From Humulus lupulus (taxonomy: Eukaryota; Streptophyta; Magnoliopsida; Rosales; Cannabaceae), in assembly GCF_963169125.1 (NCBI RefSeq), contig NC_084793.1, positions 137,680,297 through 137,744,296 of the forward strand: a stretch of 64,000 nt of DNA, read 5' to 3'. The notes below the pieces were generated by a model, which made no database searches, was not told where the DNA came from, and saw only the letters and a list, made by a program, of their open reading frames with translations. Both the position numbers and the translations under genes were made by a program. Shown piece by piece: positions 50,939-63,352 of this stretch (its first letter is position 1; every line of letters starts with the position of its first letter).

Positions 50939-51490
50939 ACACGACGACGAACTTATCCAAATACTCACGATATACGTGATTCATGAGATCCATGAATGTT
51001 GCAGGCACATTGGTTAGTCCAAAGGACATCACTAAGAAACGTAGTGACTGTAGTGCATTTTGAAGGTTGTCTTTGGTATATCCACCTCCTTAACCTTGAG
51101 CTGATGGTAGTCTAATTGCATGTCTATTTTGGAGAATACCAATGCTCCTTGCTGTTGATCGAAAAGATCATTAATCCTAGGCAATGGATATCGGTTCTTG
51201 ATCGTCACTTTGTTCAGCTCCCGATAGTCAATGCACATTCTCATCGAGTCGTCTTTCTTCTTCACGAATAAGATCGGGGCTCCCCACGGAGAATGGCTTG
51301 GCCTTATGAACTTCTTGTCCAGTAACTCTTGCAGTTGCGACTGTAACTTCTTGAGTTCAGCTGGTGCCATCCTATAAAGAATCTTTGAGATCGATGCAGT
51401 TCCCGGAATTAGCTCTATCTCAAACACGATCTCTCGATCTGGTGGAATCCCTGGGAGATCTTCAGGAAATACGTCGGGAAACTTGCACAC
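50939..51490 (-). pseudogene. Reverse transcriptase, N-terminal half
   Basis: Starts near [20 protein letters not shown]. Continues with [40 protein letters not shown] and [20 protein letters not shown], where the first catalytic Asp is kept in SKIDM. A single-base frameshift after HYSHYV moves the reading to [20 protein letters not shown] and [11 protein letters not shown], where the CACTA element has inserted just before the DD pair. The element is otherwise recognisable as gypsy RT. Confidence 0.88.
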
Positions 51491-51956
51491 AACTGGTATA
51501 TAAGAAGTTTGCTGACCCGTCTCTCTTATCCACTATGTTTTCCAGAAAACCGATGCATTTGTTACTCAAAATTTTTCTCGCCTTCATCACAGAAATCATT
51601 GGGCACTTCTTTTCTCTTGATGTACCCTTGAACTCGAATGGTTTTTCTCCCATTGGGGTGAAGACCACTTTTCTACGCTTGCAACTTATAGCAACTCCAT
51701 ATTTGGTTAACCAATCCATCCCAAATTTGACGTCATATTCATGTAGGTCCAAGACTAACAGATCCACCGTCAGCTCACGACCTTCAACCCAAACTGGTAC
51801 GACTCTAACCCATGTCCACACCAGCATATCCTTTCTCGAGGGCAAGGATACCCCATAAATAACAGGCATAGGCTCATGCATTCTATTTAATTTTTCCACA
51901 AAGGATGCAGATACAAAAGAATGCGATGCACCAGTATCCATTAATGCATATGCCAA
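51462..51956 (-). pseudogene. Chromovirus aspartic protease
   Basis: Active-site region ALMDTGASHSFVSASFVEKL with the DTG triad intact, then WVRVVPVWVEGRELTVDLLV, the flap-like VLDLHEYDVKFGMDWLTKYG, and a VAISCKRRKVVF segment. It normally processes Gag-Pol. The ORF overlaps the start of the RT frame by 29 bases and is one of the least damaged parts of the element. Confidence 0.87.
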
Positions 51957-52659
51957 GGTTTGAGGGATAGAAATCTAACCTGACACCATATCAGATGGTC
52001 CAGCTCCTTTGTCGCTTTGCGTAAGCGCATAAACTCGAGGCGGAGCTCCAATTTGTTTATGCTGGTCATTCTGTTGCCCTTGGCTGAATTTGACACTCTT
52101 TAGCAAAGTTCCATGGCTTTCAATAGTTATAACATACCCCACACTCACCCCGATGGCGTCGATTACACTTGTTGCATAATGGCCATTGTTCAAACTCACG
52201 TCTCGACTGTTTGTTGGGACTAGCCATTGCCTGATTGGGAGATCCCCTTTTTCTTTTGCTATTTCCCCCGACATTCGACCTTGTGCCTCTTGGATTGTTT
52301 ATCCTCCCTGATTTTTGGCTGAACCTAAGGTTGAACTTTCCTCTTGGGCCATTCTGATTGGCCTGAAACTGTCCAGGGTTGTTGGGAGCATACCTCCTGT
52401 CTTCATTCTTCTGTGGTTTTGGCTTGTCCGACACGACCCAAGCCTCTTGGAAAAGAGCCCGTTCCATAGCTTCAGCATATGTTTCTGGGCCAGTCCTACC
52501 AGTTTCTACACACTTGGCAATGTCTCTGCGGAAGCCCTTCATAAAACTCCAGATCTTATTCTCTTTAGTGTTCACCTAGTTCTTCGTGAACCTAGACAAC
52601 TGGTGGAATTTTTGAACGTAGTCCTGCACGCTCGATGCTTCCTGCTTCATATTAGTGAA
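51957..52659 (-). pseudogene. Chromovirus gag, nucleocapsid part
   Basis: The frame at 52,120-52,575 gives KIWSFMKGFRRDIAKCVETG, then a basic/glycine-rich linker (RGKFNLRFSQKSGRINNPRG) and a zinc-binding cluster CNKCNRRHRGECGVCYNY. The usual second half of the knuckle (CxxCGxxGH) lies past a frame change. It binds RNA in intact elements. Confidence 0.8.
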
Positions 52660-53337
52660 CTAATTCACTTTGTGCCTGATCACTACCTTATTGAAGTACT
52701 TGCCATTGAACAAGGTCAAGAACTTTGGCCATTCTTTCTCGGCAACATTATGCCCTTTCTTGGTTGCCTCCCACCAGATGCAGGCATCTTTTCTCAGCAT
52801 ATAGGTCGCACAAACTACCTTCTCTCTCTTCGTAGTTCCAATGAAGTCGAAGATCCTTTCCAAGATACTAATCCATTCCTCTGCCATTGATGGGTCAGTG
52901 GTCCCCTCGAACATAGGTGGATTCTGGTTACCGGACCTTTCTGATATAGGTTTTGCTTGGGTAGCTCTTGGTGCTTCTACTGGCGGTATAGGTTGCTCAA
53001 TGAAAACTTGCGAGCCAAGGATCTATTCTTCATTGTTTTCAGGTGGTATTTCATTGTTCTGAGCATTATTGGGTGGCAGGGGGAGTTGTCCCAATGAGGT
53101 GTTAAACCTTTCAGCTTGGAGGGCATCAAAGTCCTCATTTCTCTTTTGCCCTCTTTCAATTTGGGTTGCATGCGTCTCCACTAGCCTTTGCAGATTTTTC
53201 ATCTGCTCAACTATCTCGCAAACTCTTGCAGCTTGGTTTGGAGCTCTATCGGCAGGCGCATTCTGAGCTCTAGCAGCAAGCGCGGTCTGGCCCCGACCAG
53301 TAGAACCCATTCCTCTTTGAGCTCTTGTCCTTGCCAT
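52660..53337 (-). pseudogene. Chromovirus gag, N-terminal and capsid part
   Basis: Starts MARTRAQRGMGSTGRGQTAL at 53,337 (first ATG after the leader). It has a helical segment VCEIVEQMKNLQRLVETHAT, then a stop at 53,023. The capsid continues at 52,660-52,914 with MFEGTTDPSMAEEWISILER and YMLRKDACIWWEATKKGHNV. Breaks occur at about 52,980 and 52,660. Confidence 0.83.
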
Positions 53338-54203
53338 TTGTTTGATTTAAAATCAAAAAGCTCTTAAGTGAATAGAGGCGAGAAGTTAATACCAACAAAG
53401 ATAGTTACTTAACATTCAGGAATATAACCTAGCAATACAAAATGATCATGAGAGATCATGCCATAAAGTTTTAGTTAGCAGAATGATAAATACACAAGAG
53501 AACCCTAGATACACGTCGGGTTTCTACGTCTGCCTACTACAACTATAAAAATTCCTACAACCTAGTAGATTTGCAAAGTCTTTACAAAAAGTATCAACAA
53601 GACTCTCTTAGCATAACCTAATAAATGTTATCCATCAGCATATGCAGCTTTATGTCGGTATCCTCGTCAGTCTGCTCATGATCCTCCTCGGGCTCTACCG
53701 CCCTGCCTCGAGGTATGCTATCAACCACGAAGATAGGCCAATCCATGGCCCAAATGCTAGCTCGAGCTACATACAAAAGTCATCCCACGTTTCACGAACC
53801 AGCTACAAAAGTCTGTGACAAAACCATATCTATGTCAAGCCTCTTAGACAAGTGATGGCATATCACAATCTCCATCCCCCGGGTGTGTTGGGCCTATCAA
53901 TGACTTTTATCATGTAATGAGTCCATTGCAAAATGACATGCCAATGTTGTTGATCATACTCGAAGCATCGGGGATTCTCATTGTGAAATAATCTATAATA
54001 GTTAATCACAGGCGTAGGGATCACGTGTAGGTTTTCTATCATAAGGCCACCTATCTCAGGTATATCGTCCATAACCTACAATTTATAGAATTGAGGTAAA
54101 TAAGAGAAAGAAAATGAAACATATATGAAAACACAGTACTTACAGTGAATGTCGGTTTGTCTTTGCGAAATGTACATGTGGGTTGTCTACAGAATCGGCT
54201 CAA
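53338..54203 (-). other. Chromovirus untranslated leader
   Basis: About 0.87 kb between primer site and gag. No supported gene. An ORF at 53,863-54,072 lacks recognisable features. Confidence 0.6.
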
Positions 54204-54220
54204 CTCGAGCTCTAATACCA
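54204..54220 (-). promoter_or_regulatory. Primer-binding site, tRNA-iMet type
   Basis: On the minus strand, two bases after the 5' LTR end, is TGGTATTAGAGCTCGAG. Eleven of the first twelve bases equal the initiator-Met site TGGTATCAGAGC used by many plant LTR elements. Confidence 0.82.
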
Positions 54221-54222
54221 AC

Positions 54223-57200
54223 TGTAACATCCCAGATTTTTCAAGACTCAATAATGCGAAAATATAAACGTTTTCAACAAAATGTCTCAACAACCCGCAT
54301 ATAAAAAAACTTTTTAAAAGTCGTATGGCCATACATAATATTTAATACAAACATAGTTTATGAAGAGTAAACTGAGCCTAGTTTATGAAAATAAAATGAC
54401 ATTTCCAAAAATAAAACAGCTTCCCATAAGGTCAGTCCACATGTACATACACAAAGTAGACTCCAGCACTCATTGCTCTCCATTGCCCTTGTTCTTACCT
54501 AAAAAAGGAAACAACTAGGTAAGCGAAAATGCTTAGTAAGTTCAACTTTAAAACAAAAACATGTAGAGAAGACAGGTGGTCACTGACCAAGTTATTGTCC
54601 ACTGATAATAATAGATCACAAAATTAGGGTTCTGGATCCATCCAAACCCTACGTAATCAATTTCATGAATGCAAAAGCGTCCTGGCAAACTTATGGTTAT
54701 GTCTGATAACCAAAGGCAAGCTATTTCATATAAACAGATAAATCCATGCACTCAGAAAAATCCCAGAGCTAGCAGATATAATATATCACAAAATAATTTG
54801 AGACCAACCCTCGACAATTTCCAACACTTCAGGTGTATCATGCCCTCCAACAATTTTGCTAATCAGTAGGGGAGAACCGAGTCTCAACACTAAGATCTAG
54901 CCAATAAATATCCCTCACAAGGGTAACTATCGAGTAACCTAGGGCATCGCTACTTATCCAATAGTAAATCCCTCACAAGGGTAACCATCAAGTTACCTAG
55001 GGAATCACTACTTATCCAAGAGTAAATCCCTCACAAGGGTAACCATCATGTTACCTAGGGCATTGCTACTATTCAGGAGTGTAATCGAAGTCACACGGGT
55101 TTACAAAGACTTCTATGTTAATTAGTGGTGTTGGTGATCAGTTGCCCCTAGGGTGTTCAACCTCACTCAAACTTGGCAACCCCTAGTGTCTCTAGGCACT
55201 CTCACTGAATGACCAATATTCACGACTACTATCCAGGAATAACTTATCAAAGCACTTGCTCGGGTTCTAACCATTCAATGATTAAGTAAGCAGGAGGGCT
55301 CGTAGGTCCCATTCATTTTGGCGCCCCTAGGTTTAAACCAGAAGTCCTCATCTCTTGGCCACTCGTCGCGGTAGTAAACCAGACATAATAAAATCAAACA
55401 AGTAGTGTGATGGGGATCAGCCGTCTCGGATATGACAAATGTCTACCGTTCATATTTTATGAATCAGCACCTACTAGACTAACGTCTCTATGTAAACATT
55501 CTACAACAGTGTATATATGTGCATGTGTCTCTATACTAACACACAATACACTAGTCGTTTCATGTTGTATCCACACAATAGAAGTTGGCTTACTTGGAGT
55601 CCTTAGCTCTCAGCAGGATTTTACCCTCCAACGTACAGTCCAGGTATGCTTAGCCAATACTATAATTATCCATACAGTATACTCGGATTAATTATGGCAC
55701 TCAATTCACTATTATTATTTTGGGCAGTTTGGTCATTTTCAAAAATCATTTGTAAGGATTAAAGATCCTTATTTGGTTTTAAACCCATTCAAGAAATTCA
55801 TACTAAAAAATTTGAGACTAAACCCTATGTCTCGGGGAGACCTATCCTATGGTCTCGATAGCTAGGCTCGGGTATCGCAATTGTATTTTCCCATAATCTG
55901 CTAAAAATCTTATTATTTGATAGTTCCGCTATTAACCCGTACTTTCAACAAGTCGGTTAAATATATAAAAGATTTTAGCCAGTATTATATCCAAAAAATA
56001 CTAATTAAATTCCTCAATTATTTTTCAAGAAAATAATCTCTTAATTTTCCTTTATTTTTCTTAAGGTTTTAATCTCTAAAAACTGTTTTAAGAAAATATC
56101 CTAATTCTAACTTAATTATAAAAAACCATTAATATTTGATTTTAAGACTTACCAAGTCTTTATCTTGCAATATGCATAAAAAATGTATTTTTTTCTTCTT
56201 AAGTTCCAAAATCTCATTTTTGCACTAAGTGTGAAAACCTCATTTTTCACATTTTTAACTACATAATTTGTTTGGTCATAACTTGATATTTACTTACCCA
56301 ATTATTACCAAAATCTCCCAATTCAATCTTTGGTATGCCATTTAGGTATTTGTAAAATCTTAGGTGAAAATGAGTATTTTTTATTGGTGAAAATATTTTC
56401 CAAACATTGAGGTAAAAATGACCTTATTTTCATGTCTTCATTTTTTTTTCACAAACATTGACACTTGATAACTCTCAGACTGTTCAGTATTTTTTTACCA
56501 AATTTTACATTGGAATACTAGGTTATGCCAAGAACATGTCCACCAAATGTTAGCAAAATCTAGATTTATTTTCCCTATATAGTGGCTGTCCAAACTTTGT
56601 CCAAAAATTAAGAATACAAAAAAAAAAACAGTTTTTTTTTACCTAAACTTTGAAATAGCATAACTCACTCATTCTTAAACGTTTTTGACTATTTGAAAAG
56701 CTCAAATTCATGTACTCCATTTCAACAACATCGTAGTATAATTTTGTTTTTACAAAATCAGTATATAGTGGATGCCTGACCCCTTGGAAGTCACGGCTTA
56801 AAACTTCTATTTTTGTTTTAGGGTTTTCAACAAAACCCTTGGGGATTTTGGGTCCCTATTTTCAAAGATCAACATACAAGCATCATAAAAAATTTCAAGC
56901 AACTACCATAGTCTTATTACACCATCAATAGGAAACTTTAAGCATTAAATACACAAAATAATGCTTAAAATAAAAACCATACAAAAACAACCATAAAAAG
57001 TAAAGTTTTTACCTCTTGTTGTTCTTACTTTACGATTTGATGTTTCTACTAGCTTTTGATCCTTCAAGACTCTTTCAAAACCTTAAACCAACTCCCCCAA
57101 CAACATATATAGTTAGTTATTGAAGGATCTATGGTTAAAAACTCTATAAAAGTCAAGTTTTTGAAACTTTTACCTTAGGGAAACTCTTCCAAGATAACAG

Positions 57201-58077
57201 CTTAAGCTTCCAATGTTTCCTTAGTGTTCTTGGCTGTTGAAAATGGTGAGAACACTTGAGAGATTTTTTTTTTGAAGAAGATGAGAGTGAGAAAAGAGTA
57301 TAGGGTCAGTTGGGGGGAGGGGGGGGGGGGGGGGAGGAATAGTCAATCACACAAAAATATCTAAACACTTGAGTGTTTTTCTTTTACTTTATGTCTATTG
57401 TGTCATTAACATTTATTAAATATGATTAAAAACTTTAATATATTTGAACCACCAATTTACAATCCTTACATGACCGGCCACCTCTTTTCTATTTTTGTAT
57501 TTATATATCTTCTTTTATATAAAGGTTAATAAACATTTCCTAAGAATTTGTCTTTTTTCCAAAAATCCCAAAATGACTTCTTATAACCTTTTTAACTCTT
57601 ATAAAGTTTTTTTATAAAATAAAACTTAACACATAATAATTAAATTAAATGTCTCTCACATTTAATTTAATTAATCACACAATACAATTTAACCTAAGTT
57701 CCATTTATGGGATAAAATTCCATAAATTGGGTAAAATTAAGCATTTAACACAAAATGCCCTAAAATTTCCATTTCATCCTAGGTTTATTATTTTTTACCA
57801 AACTTTAATTTTTATGAATGTATTTTATTCCAAAAATATATTTGCAATAGTTTTTCATTTTATTTTCTGGGATTTTTACCCTATTACGGTTTTTGTATCG
57901 GTCCAAGACCGAAAGTCTTAACTTGACTTTTAATCACAAACTTCATAATTTGGCTAGCAATAACTAATGGAAATAAATTACAAACAAATATAACATTATT
58001 TAAAATAATATTCTTAACTTGGGTAAAACAATCCCGACCTAAGTCATTTAAATGTACTCAAAACGCAGGGTGTTACA
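54223..58077 (-). repeat. 5' LTR of chromovirus
   Basis: Same ends as the left LTR (TGTAACATCCCAG ... CGCAGGGTGTTACA). It has the same 58-bp triplicated unit at about 54,910-55,080 and the same order of AT-rich blocks. A poly-G run at about 57,313-57,334 is absent from the partner. Confidence 0.93.
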
Positions 58078-58420
58078 ATGTGGGTGGTGCCCTTAGGCTC
58101 TTAGGTGTGCCGACAGACTCTCTTTCATTTGGGACTTGTGAGGGTCATGCGCTATGGAACTTAACCCTCTTGGCATTGAAAATGTCGCGTGGCTCACGCC
58201 TCATGTTTTGGCATCTAAACACTTTCTTAGGTGTTTCCTTATAAGGTCCCTTGTGTACAAGTCATGACCTCGTATAACGCCTAAGGCTTGGCATTTCTTA
58301 GCCCCACGTCTGGAAATTTGTGCCGAAGTCTTTAGTTGCAAATATCGCAAGTTAGGTCAACATCCCTTCGTGGTTAGACTTTGTTTCTGATACTAGTTGG
58401 GACAATTCTGCACGCTCACA

Positions 58421-59106
58421 AAATCCAAAAGGATTGTAAAAGCTCAGATGGATTGGTAACTACCTTATTTGAATATGTTATTTTCCACCTTTGAAAAATT
58501 GACATGGACCAATCAGGACAGGTTCTTCTAGTTCGTTAACTTCCAAACTTTGTCTATAAATAGCACTCTGAAGGACCTAGAAAGGGACCTTGGATTCATT
58601 ATTCACTCACTTTATATTTCTTGAGTTATTTTAGAGAGAATTCTTACTAAATTGGGTGTTAGAGTGCCTTCTTGCAGGTACTCCCAAGAGATTTCTTTCA
58701 AGACTTGATATAAATCAATGGAGAATATTGTTGATCTACTTTGTGGTATCAAATTATTACTCACCTTTATCCAAAATATAGATTGATATTTCATGCATAA
58801 ATTTTGGATCTAACCATCGATGTTGTATGTGAGAAACTTAATTGTTTTTCTTGTTTATTTTCCTAATTTTTCCAAGAAATTTAACAAGGTAGACTTGAAT
58901 GAAAAGCTATTGCACCAAAGAGAAGTACTTCCAAACGTAAAACTACTAGAATTATTGAATCAATTCCAAAAGGCACTGATGAAACTAGATCACTACAAAG
59001 TCCTACCAAGGGTCACATTGTAGATGAATGATTTGAGAGAACACAGAAGATATACAAGGCATATCAGCAATGCCAGGGAGATTACGTGAACAAAGCATGA
59101 GAACAA
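58421..59106. other. Unassigned region right of the Tat element
   Basis: Begins with the right duplication aaatc (58,421-58,425). It is AT-rich with no supported gene. The phrases near 58,600-58,760 (cattattcactcactttatatttcttgagttatttt) look like an LTR R/U5 region, but no ends were identified. Confidence 0.45.
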
Positions 59107-59481
59107 ATGGATGAGATGAAGAAGAGAGAAGAGGAATTGTTGAATAAATTGGCTGATAATGAAGGGCAAGGGAGAGTAGAGAAAGAAGCTCAAATATAAG
59201 TCTAAATGCAATCACTAGTGCAAGCACAGGGTCACCAGAGTCTAGTACAACAGCAAAAATTTCTAGTTTCGACGCAAGAGCAACCACAAGCAAAGACGCC
59301 AACTATAACCCTTGAAGTTGATGAAGAGCCTATTATCCAAACTACTAAGGAAAAAGTGGATGAAAAATGTGTAGGAGTTGAAGAGAAAGACATTGCAGGG
59401 GACAACCCGAAGGTGGAGTTACCTGTATACTGGAAGAACAAAATGATGCAGGAGGTTATGAAGGGCATGGGTGGGTATTGA
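59107..59481 (+). pseudogene. Q/E/K-rich coiled-coil ORF, unknown
   Basis: One frame reads MDEMKKREEELLNKLADNEG, is broken by two stops at about 59,197-59,205, and resumes as MQSLVQAQGHQSLVQQQKFL with an acidic tail (EVDEEPIIQTTKEKVDEKC) ending MMQEVMKGMGGY. It looks like a coiled-coil protein, possibly the ORF of a non-autonomous retroelement. No family was recognised. Confidence 0.35.
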
Positions 59482-59671
59482 GGTTGTACACCAACATAAT
59501 TATCTTTAGAAAAATTAAAGAGTGTTGTACATTCTCCCTTTGTCAACTGGATTTTGGCCGAACCAAAAACAAAGGACTTTGTTATCCCAACCCTAACCTC
59601 TTAGGAAGGTCGAACTGGCCTAATTAACTATATGTATTAATTCAAATACAAAAATTTGATTGAGACAAAGT

Positions 59672-61440
59672 GTTAGAATTGATGCCCTAAAAGTATGTGT
59701 AAAGACATTTTATTTATGGACTTTAATAATGGGACATTTTTTTTTTATAATTGATTGTTTTAGTTATTATTGAGTAATTTATATAAATATCACAAAATTC
59801 TATTTTCATTAATGAGAGTTTGATCTTGTATTAGTACGAGAGGAATAATATCATTAATAATGAATATAATAGTTAGCATCATATTAAAGTTTGAAATCTT
59901 TAACAAATGGTTGCTGGTACGGTTCACTAAGTATTTTTAAGAATGTATGTGATCTGGATTTAGATTACTGATGTAGATAGATATCTTAGTGAATGTAGTT
60001 TACATAATTAGATTATATATGATATGATCAATATGAATTAATTTTTTATAAACTTGTCATTTACCATAAATATTTAATTCATATTAATATGATGATCATA
60101 TGTAGATCTACTTGAATCTTGAGTAGTCATGAACTCGTATTCATGTCTATTGGATCATTTGATTCACTTATTAATGTTTGTTTGGAAAACATGCTAATGA
60201 CTTTTATTTTGGAGATTGAGTGGCATGAATGGTTGAGAACATTATCTTATTTTTAGGTTTATAAAAATCTAAAAATCTATCGTAAAAAAAATCAAGTGAT
60301 TTTTTTTTAGCTTTTACAAAAAGCCTGAAAAACTACGATACTCTCTCATAGCCTTGTCTTTAACAAACCTCTCTTGATCTCATGTGTTGAGAACATCAAG
60401 AGAGCCTATCTTTGTCCATAATATCCTATGTACCCACACACATTCTTGTGTGTTGAGGAGTGGCTTGGGAGATTTTAGTGTGAATCTGAAAGTTGTCTCA
60501 CTAGATTGGATGATCGTTATTATTTATGAAAATATAGCCAAGATTCTTGAAGAATCAAAGTTCAAGCTTTCCTAATGGATAGAATACTGGTTCCCTTAAG
60601 TGTTAATTTTGAAATTGAATAGTTATTGAGCTCAAATTTATAATAGGATTATCAATTAACTATTCACTAATGGATTAGTGGTACTTAAGGATCATTAGGT
60701 AATTAGATGGGTAAAACGGTAAATATGACTAGCTTTAATTTACAAACCAATAAATTTAAGGACATAACTACATGTAATGATTATATCAATGGACTATATG
60801 AAATTATTTTGTAAATGTAATTCTATAATTACTAAGTGTGCAATTCAATATTTCTAGTGGAGTAATAATAGAATTAACAAATAAGATTATTATATTAAAA
60901 GAGTTTAATTAATAATCTAATTTATTAGATCTTAGAATTATAGGTCCATGGTCCCCGAGTCACCTCTATACTACATAGTCTAGGGTGTGATTATTAACTA
61001 AAATATAGGAAGGACTTATTTGTAAGAGAATTAATTTTCCAAGGCAAAGATATAGTTAAGATAATTACAAGTGATTAATTAATTATGAACTATATACTAA
61101 TTAATGAATTTAACTAATATGTTTTATTAAAAGTATATGTTAGTTAAAAATAATATTAATTAATTTTAAATTAATTAATTAATATATTATGAAAGAATAA
61201 ATTAATTTATTATAAGATATTAATTCAATTAATATTTATAAGATAAAATTAATTTTTAATTAACTAATATATATGTGGAATTTGAAATAATACATTTTTT
61301 TAATACATAAATAATTTATTTTATTAAATGATATAAATAAAAGAAAAATGCCATGTGGTCTAATAGTGTCACACGCCAGTGACTACACACACCCCAAGGT
61401 GGGTGGGACCAATTCAATGAATTAAATTCACAACCCTGAT
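59672..61440 (+). mobile_element. Rearranged copia-like LTR
   Basis: Starts TGTTAGAATTGATGCCCTAAAAG and follows the LTR at 7,349 for several hundred bases (tggttgctggtacggtt, agatagatatcttagtga, tcatgaactc). At about 60,240-60,555 it jumps to sequence that in the other copy lies near the 3' end (ctcttgatctcatgtgttga, cctatgtacccacaca). From about 60,560 it returns to the middle part (ggttcccttaag, ccatggtcccc). The right end was not identified. Confidence 0.65.
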
Positions 61441-61872
61441 TATGTTATGGCAACCAAGCTGTTCGTAAAACGCTTGATTTGTTGGTGTTGTTTTTGTAAA
61501 TTTGAGTATGCAGCGGAATAGTGACTTTTAAATTTTAATCAATATCAAAGTTGGGATCACATACATGCCCATACATTAAATCAAGATTCATAAAAGATAG
61601 AATCATACCTCTCATAGCATATAATCTAACAATTTAGATTCAGTCATAATTGCATTAGGTTTAGGATATAATCATTTAATCAAATCAAAATATCTCTTTT
61701 AAATGATTATTTAATAAATAATTTAATTCATATTCTAACATTTAAAATTTGAACGATTCCAAATTGGATTTGTCCCAATGTTACACAACCAACCATTGTT
61801 CAAGCTCAATGACTGGCATGTAACACATATGTGCTTCCCTAATTTTATGTCATTTATTTCTTTAATCAATAA
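61441..61872 (-). repeat. Possible inverted copia-LTR remnant
   Basis: The minus strand reads CTATTCCGCTGCATACTCAA, similar in style to copia LTR ends (compare attctgctgtgtacc near 12,033). The inversion relative to the preceding LTR is tentative. No gene. Confidence 0.35.
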
Positions 61873-62579
61873 TGTTGACGGTGAGAACTCGTCAACTAAA
61901 TTGAGTTGGAAGAAATTATCAAGTTAGGATCGTCAATAAAAAAGCTATAGAAATCAAATCAATAACTCAAGAATTATGACATAATCACAATGGAGAAATC
62001 AATCAATCTTTCATTAACTCTCAAGCCTTTGCTACAGTAAAACTTCCAACCCCCTTTCAGGTGGTGTTCCAATTCATTTTACAGTAGGCTCTAATGGCCT
62101 TAGGTACATGGTGGTCCAGGAGACCAAGTGGTACATAAGTACTATGTCAGGGGAGTCGCTTCAGAGGTTGTGGTCGTACATCCAGTATAGGAGCAGGTGT
62201 CAGGAGGATGTCTCCACTACTTGTCTGTACCCATGTCTGATGAGTGGTTGCAGGCATTGTGGCGCAGGTGGTAGTGGTGTCGACCCTGACCCTTGGCCGT
62301 AGACGTACGAGCCATAAATCTTATCCCAACAGTCCCACTGGTGCTGGTGTCTGTACTCAGTACTAGGTCGTACAAGTATGTCCCATTCGATTTGTACTGG
62401 AGCCTCTAAGTATAGGGGTCTCAAGGTGTAAGGAATGGGACCCTTGGTGCATGGCTCTACTCACATGGCCACTAGGTGATGTAGCTCTCATTCCTTCGCG
62501 AGGCCTCCTTGGAAGGCTTATTGATGGCGCGGCTCTCTTGGCTGTTCATGAGGCCGAGTGTGCTGCGGATGTGACCCTC

Positions 62580-62995
62580 ATGAGGCCATGGGCGAGGCCA
62601 TCACGGGGCCTAGGTGGCGAGGCCACTCCGTGGGCATGGGCGAGGCCACCACGGGGCCTAGATGGCGAGGCCACTCCGTGGGCATGTGCGAGGCCATCAC
62701 GGGGCCTAGATGGCGAGGCCACTCCGTGGGCGTGGGCGAGGCCACCACGGGGCCTAGATGGTGAGGCCACTCCGTGGGCGTGGGTGAGGCCACCACGGGG
62801 CCTAGATGGCGAGGCCACTCCGTGGGCGTGGGTGAGGCCACCACGGGGCCTAGATGGCGAGGCCACTCCGTGGGCGTGGGTGAGGCCACCACGGGGCCTA
62901 GATGGCGAGGCCACTCCGTGGGCATGGGTGAGGCCACCACGGGGCCTAGATGGCGAGGCCACTCCGTGGGCATGGGCGAGGCCATTCGGGCCTAG
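62580..62995. repeat. 48-bp GC-rich tandem array
   Basis: Eight to nine copies of a 48-bp unit (gaggccaccacggggcc..., ...gatggcgaggccactccg). Because 48 is a multiple of three and the unit lacks stops in several frames, long ORFs of 16-residue repeats appear on both strands. They are not genes. Confidence 0.92.
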
Positions 62996-63014
62996 ATGAC
63001 GCATGCCCATATTT

Positions 63015-63125
63015 GCAAGGCCACCTGTTGCGTGCGAGCGTGGCCAAGCGAGGCCACCTGGTGCGTGCAGGCGTGGCCGAGCGAGGCCACCTGGTGTGCG
63101 CAGGCGTGGCCGAGCGAGGCCAATG
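63015..63125. repeat. 33-bp tandem array
   Basis: About three and a half copies of a unit around 'gaggccacctggtgcgtgc' and 'ggcgtggccgagc', directly next to the 48-bp array and sharing its gaggcc core. Confidence 0.85.
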
Positions 63126-63242
63126 GTGTCCGTGCCTGACTGGCCGAGCGAGGCCTAGCGAGGCCGTGGCTTCTATGTCGTGTAAATGGGGGCTTCATGG
63201 CATCAATCTCATATTTTCCCTTGGTGAGATTTTGAGCATCAA

Positions 63243-63257
63243 CACTTCCCCCCCAGT
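63243..63257 (-). other. Polypurine tract of second Tat-like element
   Basis: Minus strand GACTGGGGGGAAG immediately before the LTR start. It marks the plus-strand priming site and fixes the minus orientation. Confidence 0.75.
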
Positions 63258-63352
63258 CTAGGAGAGTACCTTTAGGTGATCTTGTAGACTATTCACCTTA
63301 GTTCTTATAAATAGGCCTTCATGCATGGCTTAATATATTCACCTTACTTCTT

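Larger units (their letters stand above)
61873..63242 (-). repeat. 3' LTR of a second Tat-like element (A3)
   Basis: On the minus strand it starts TGTTGATGCTCAAAAT directly after a GGGGGGAAG polypurine tract and ends GAGTTCTCACCGTCAACA at 61,873. Start and end resemble the solo LTR at 17,878-18,890. No matching duplication flanks it, as expected when the rest of the element lies beyond 63,243 and past the window. Two GC-rich tandem arrays occupy its upstream half. Confidence 0.78.

Noticed and set aside
51364..52890. + strand ORFs of 164 and 191 residues
   Set aside because: They are opposite-strand shadows of the chromovirus protease and gag.
57313..57334. Poly-G run as a polypurine tract
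   Set aside because: It lies inside an LTR, not at its border, and is absent from the partner LTR. Homopolymer expansion or a sequencing artefact is more likely.
62451..63010. Long ORFs on both strands (about 180, 154 and 135 residues)
   Set aside because: They are produced by a 48-bp, stop-free tandem repeat inside an LTR. The 16-residue repeats show no domain.
61873..63242. A + oriented 5' LTR for the aORF at 63,874
   Set aside because: The polypurine tract lies right of the LTR and the LTR ends read correctly only on the minus strand. The aORF is antisense to its element.
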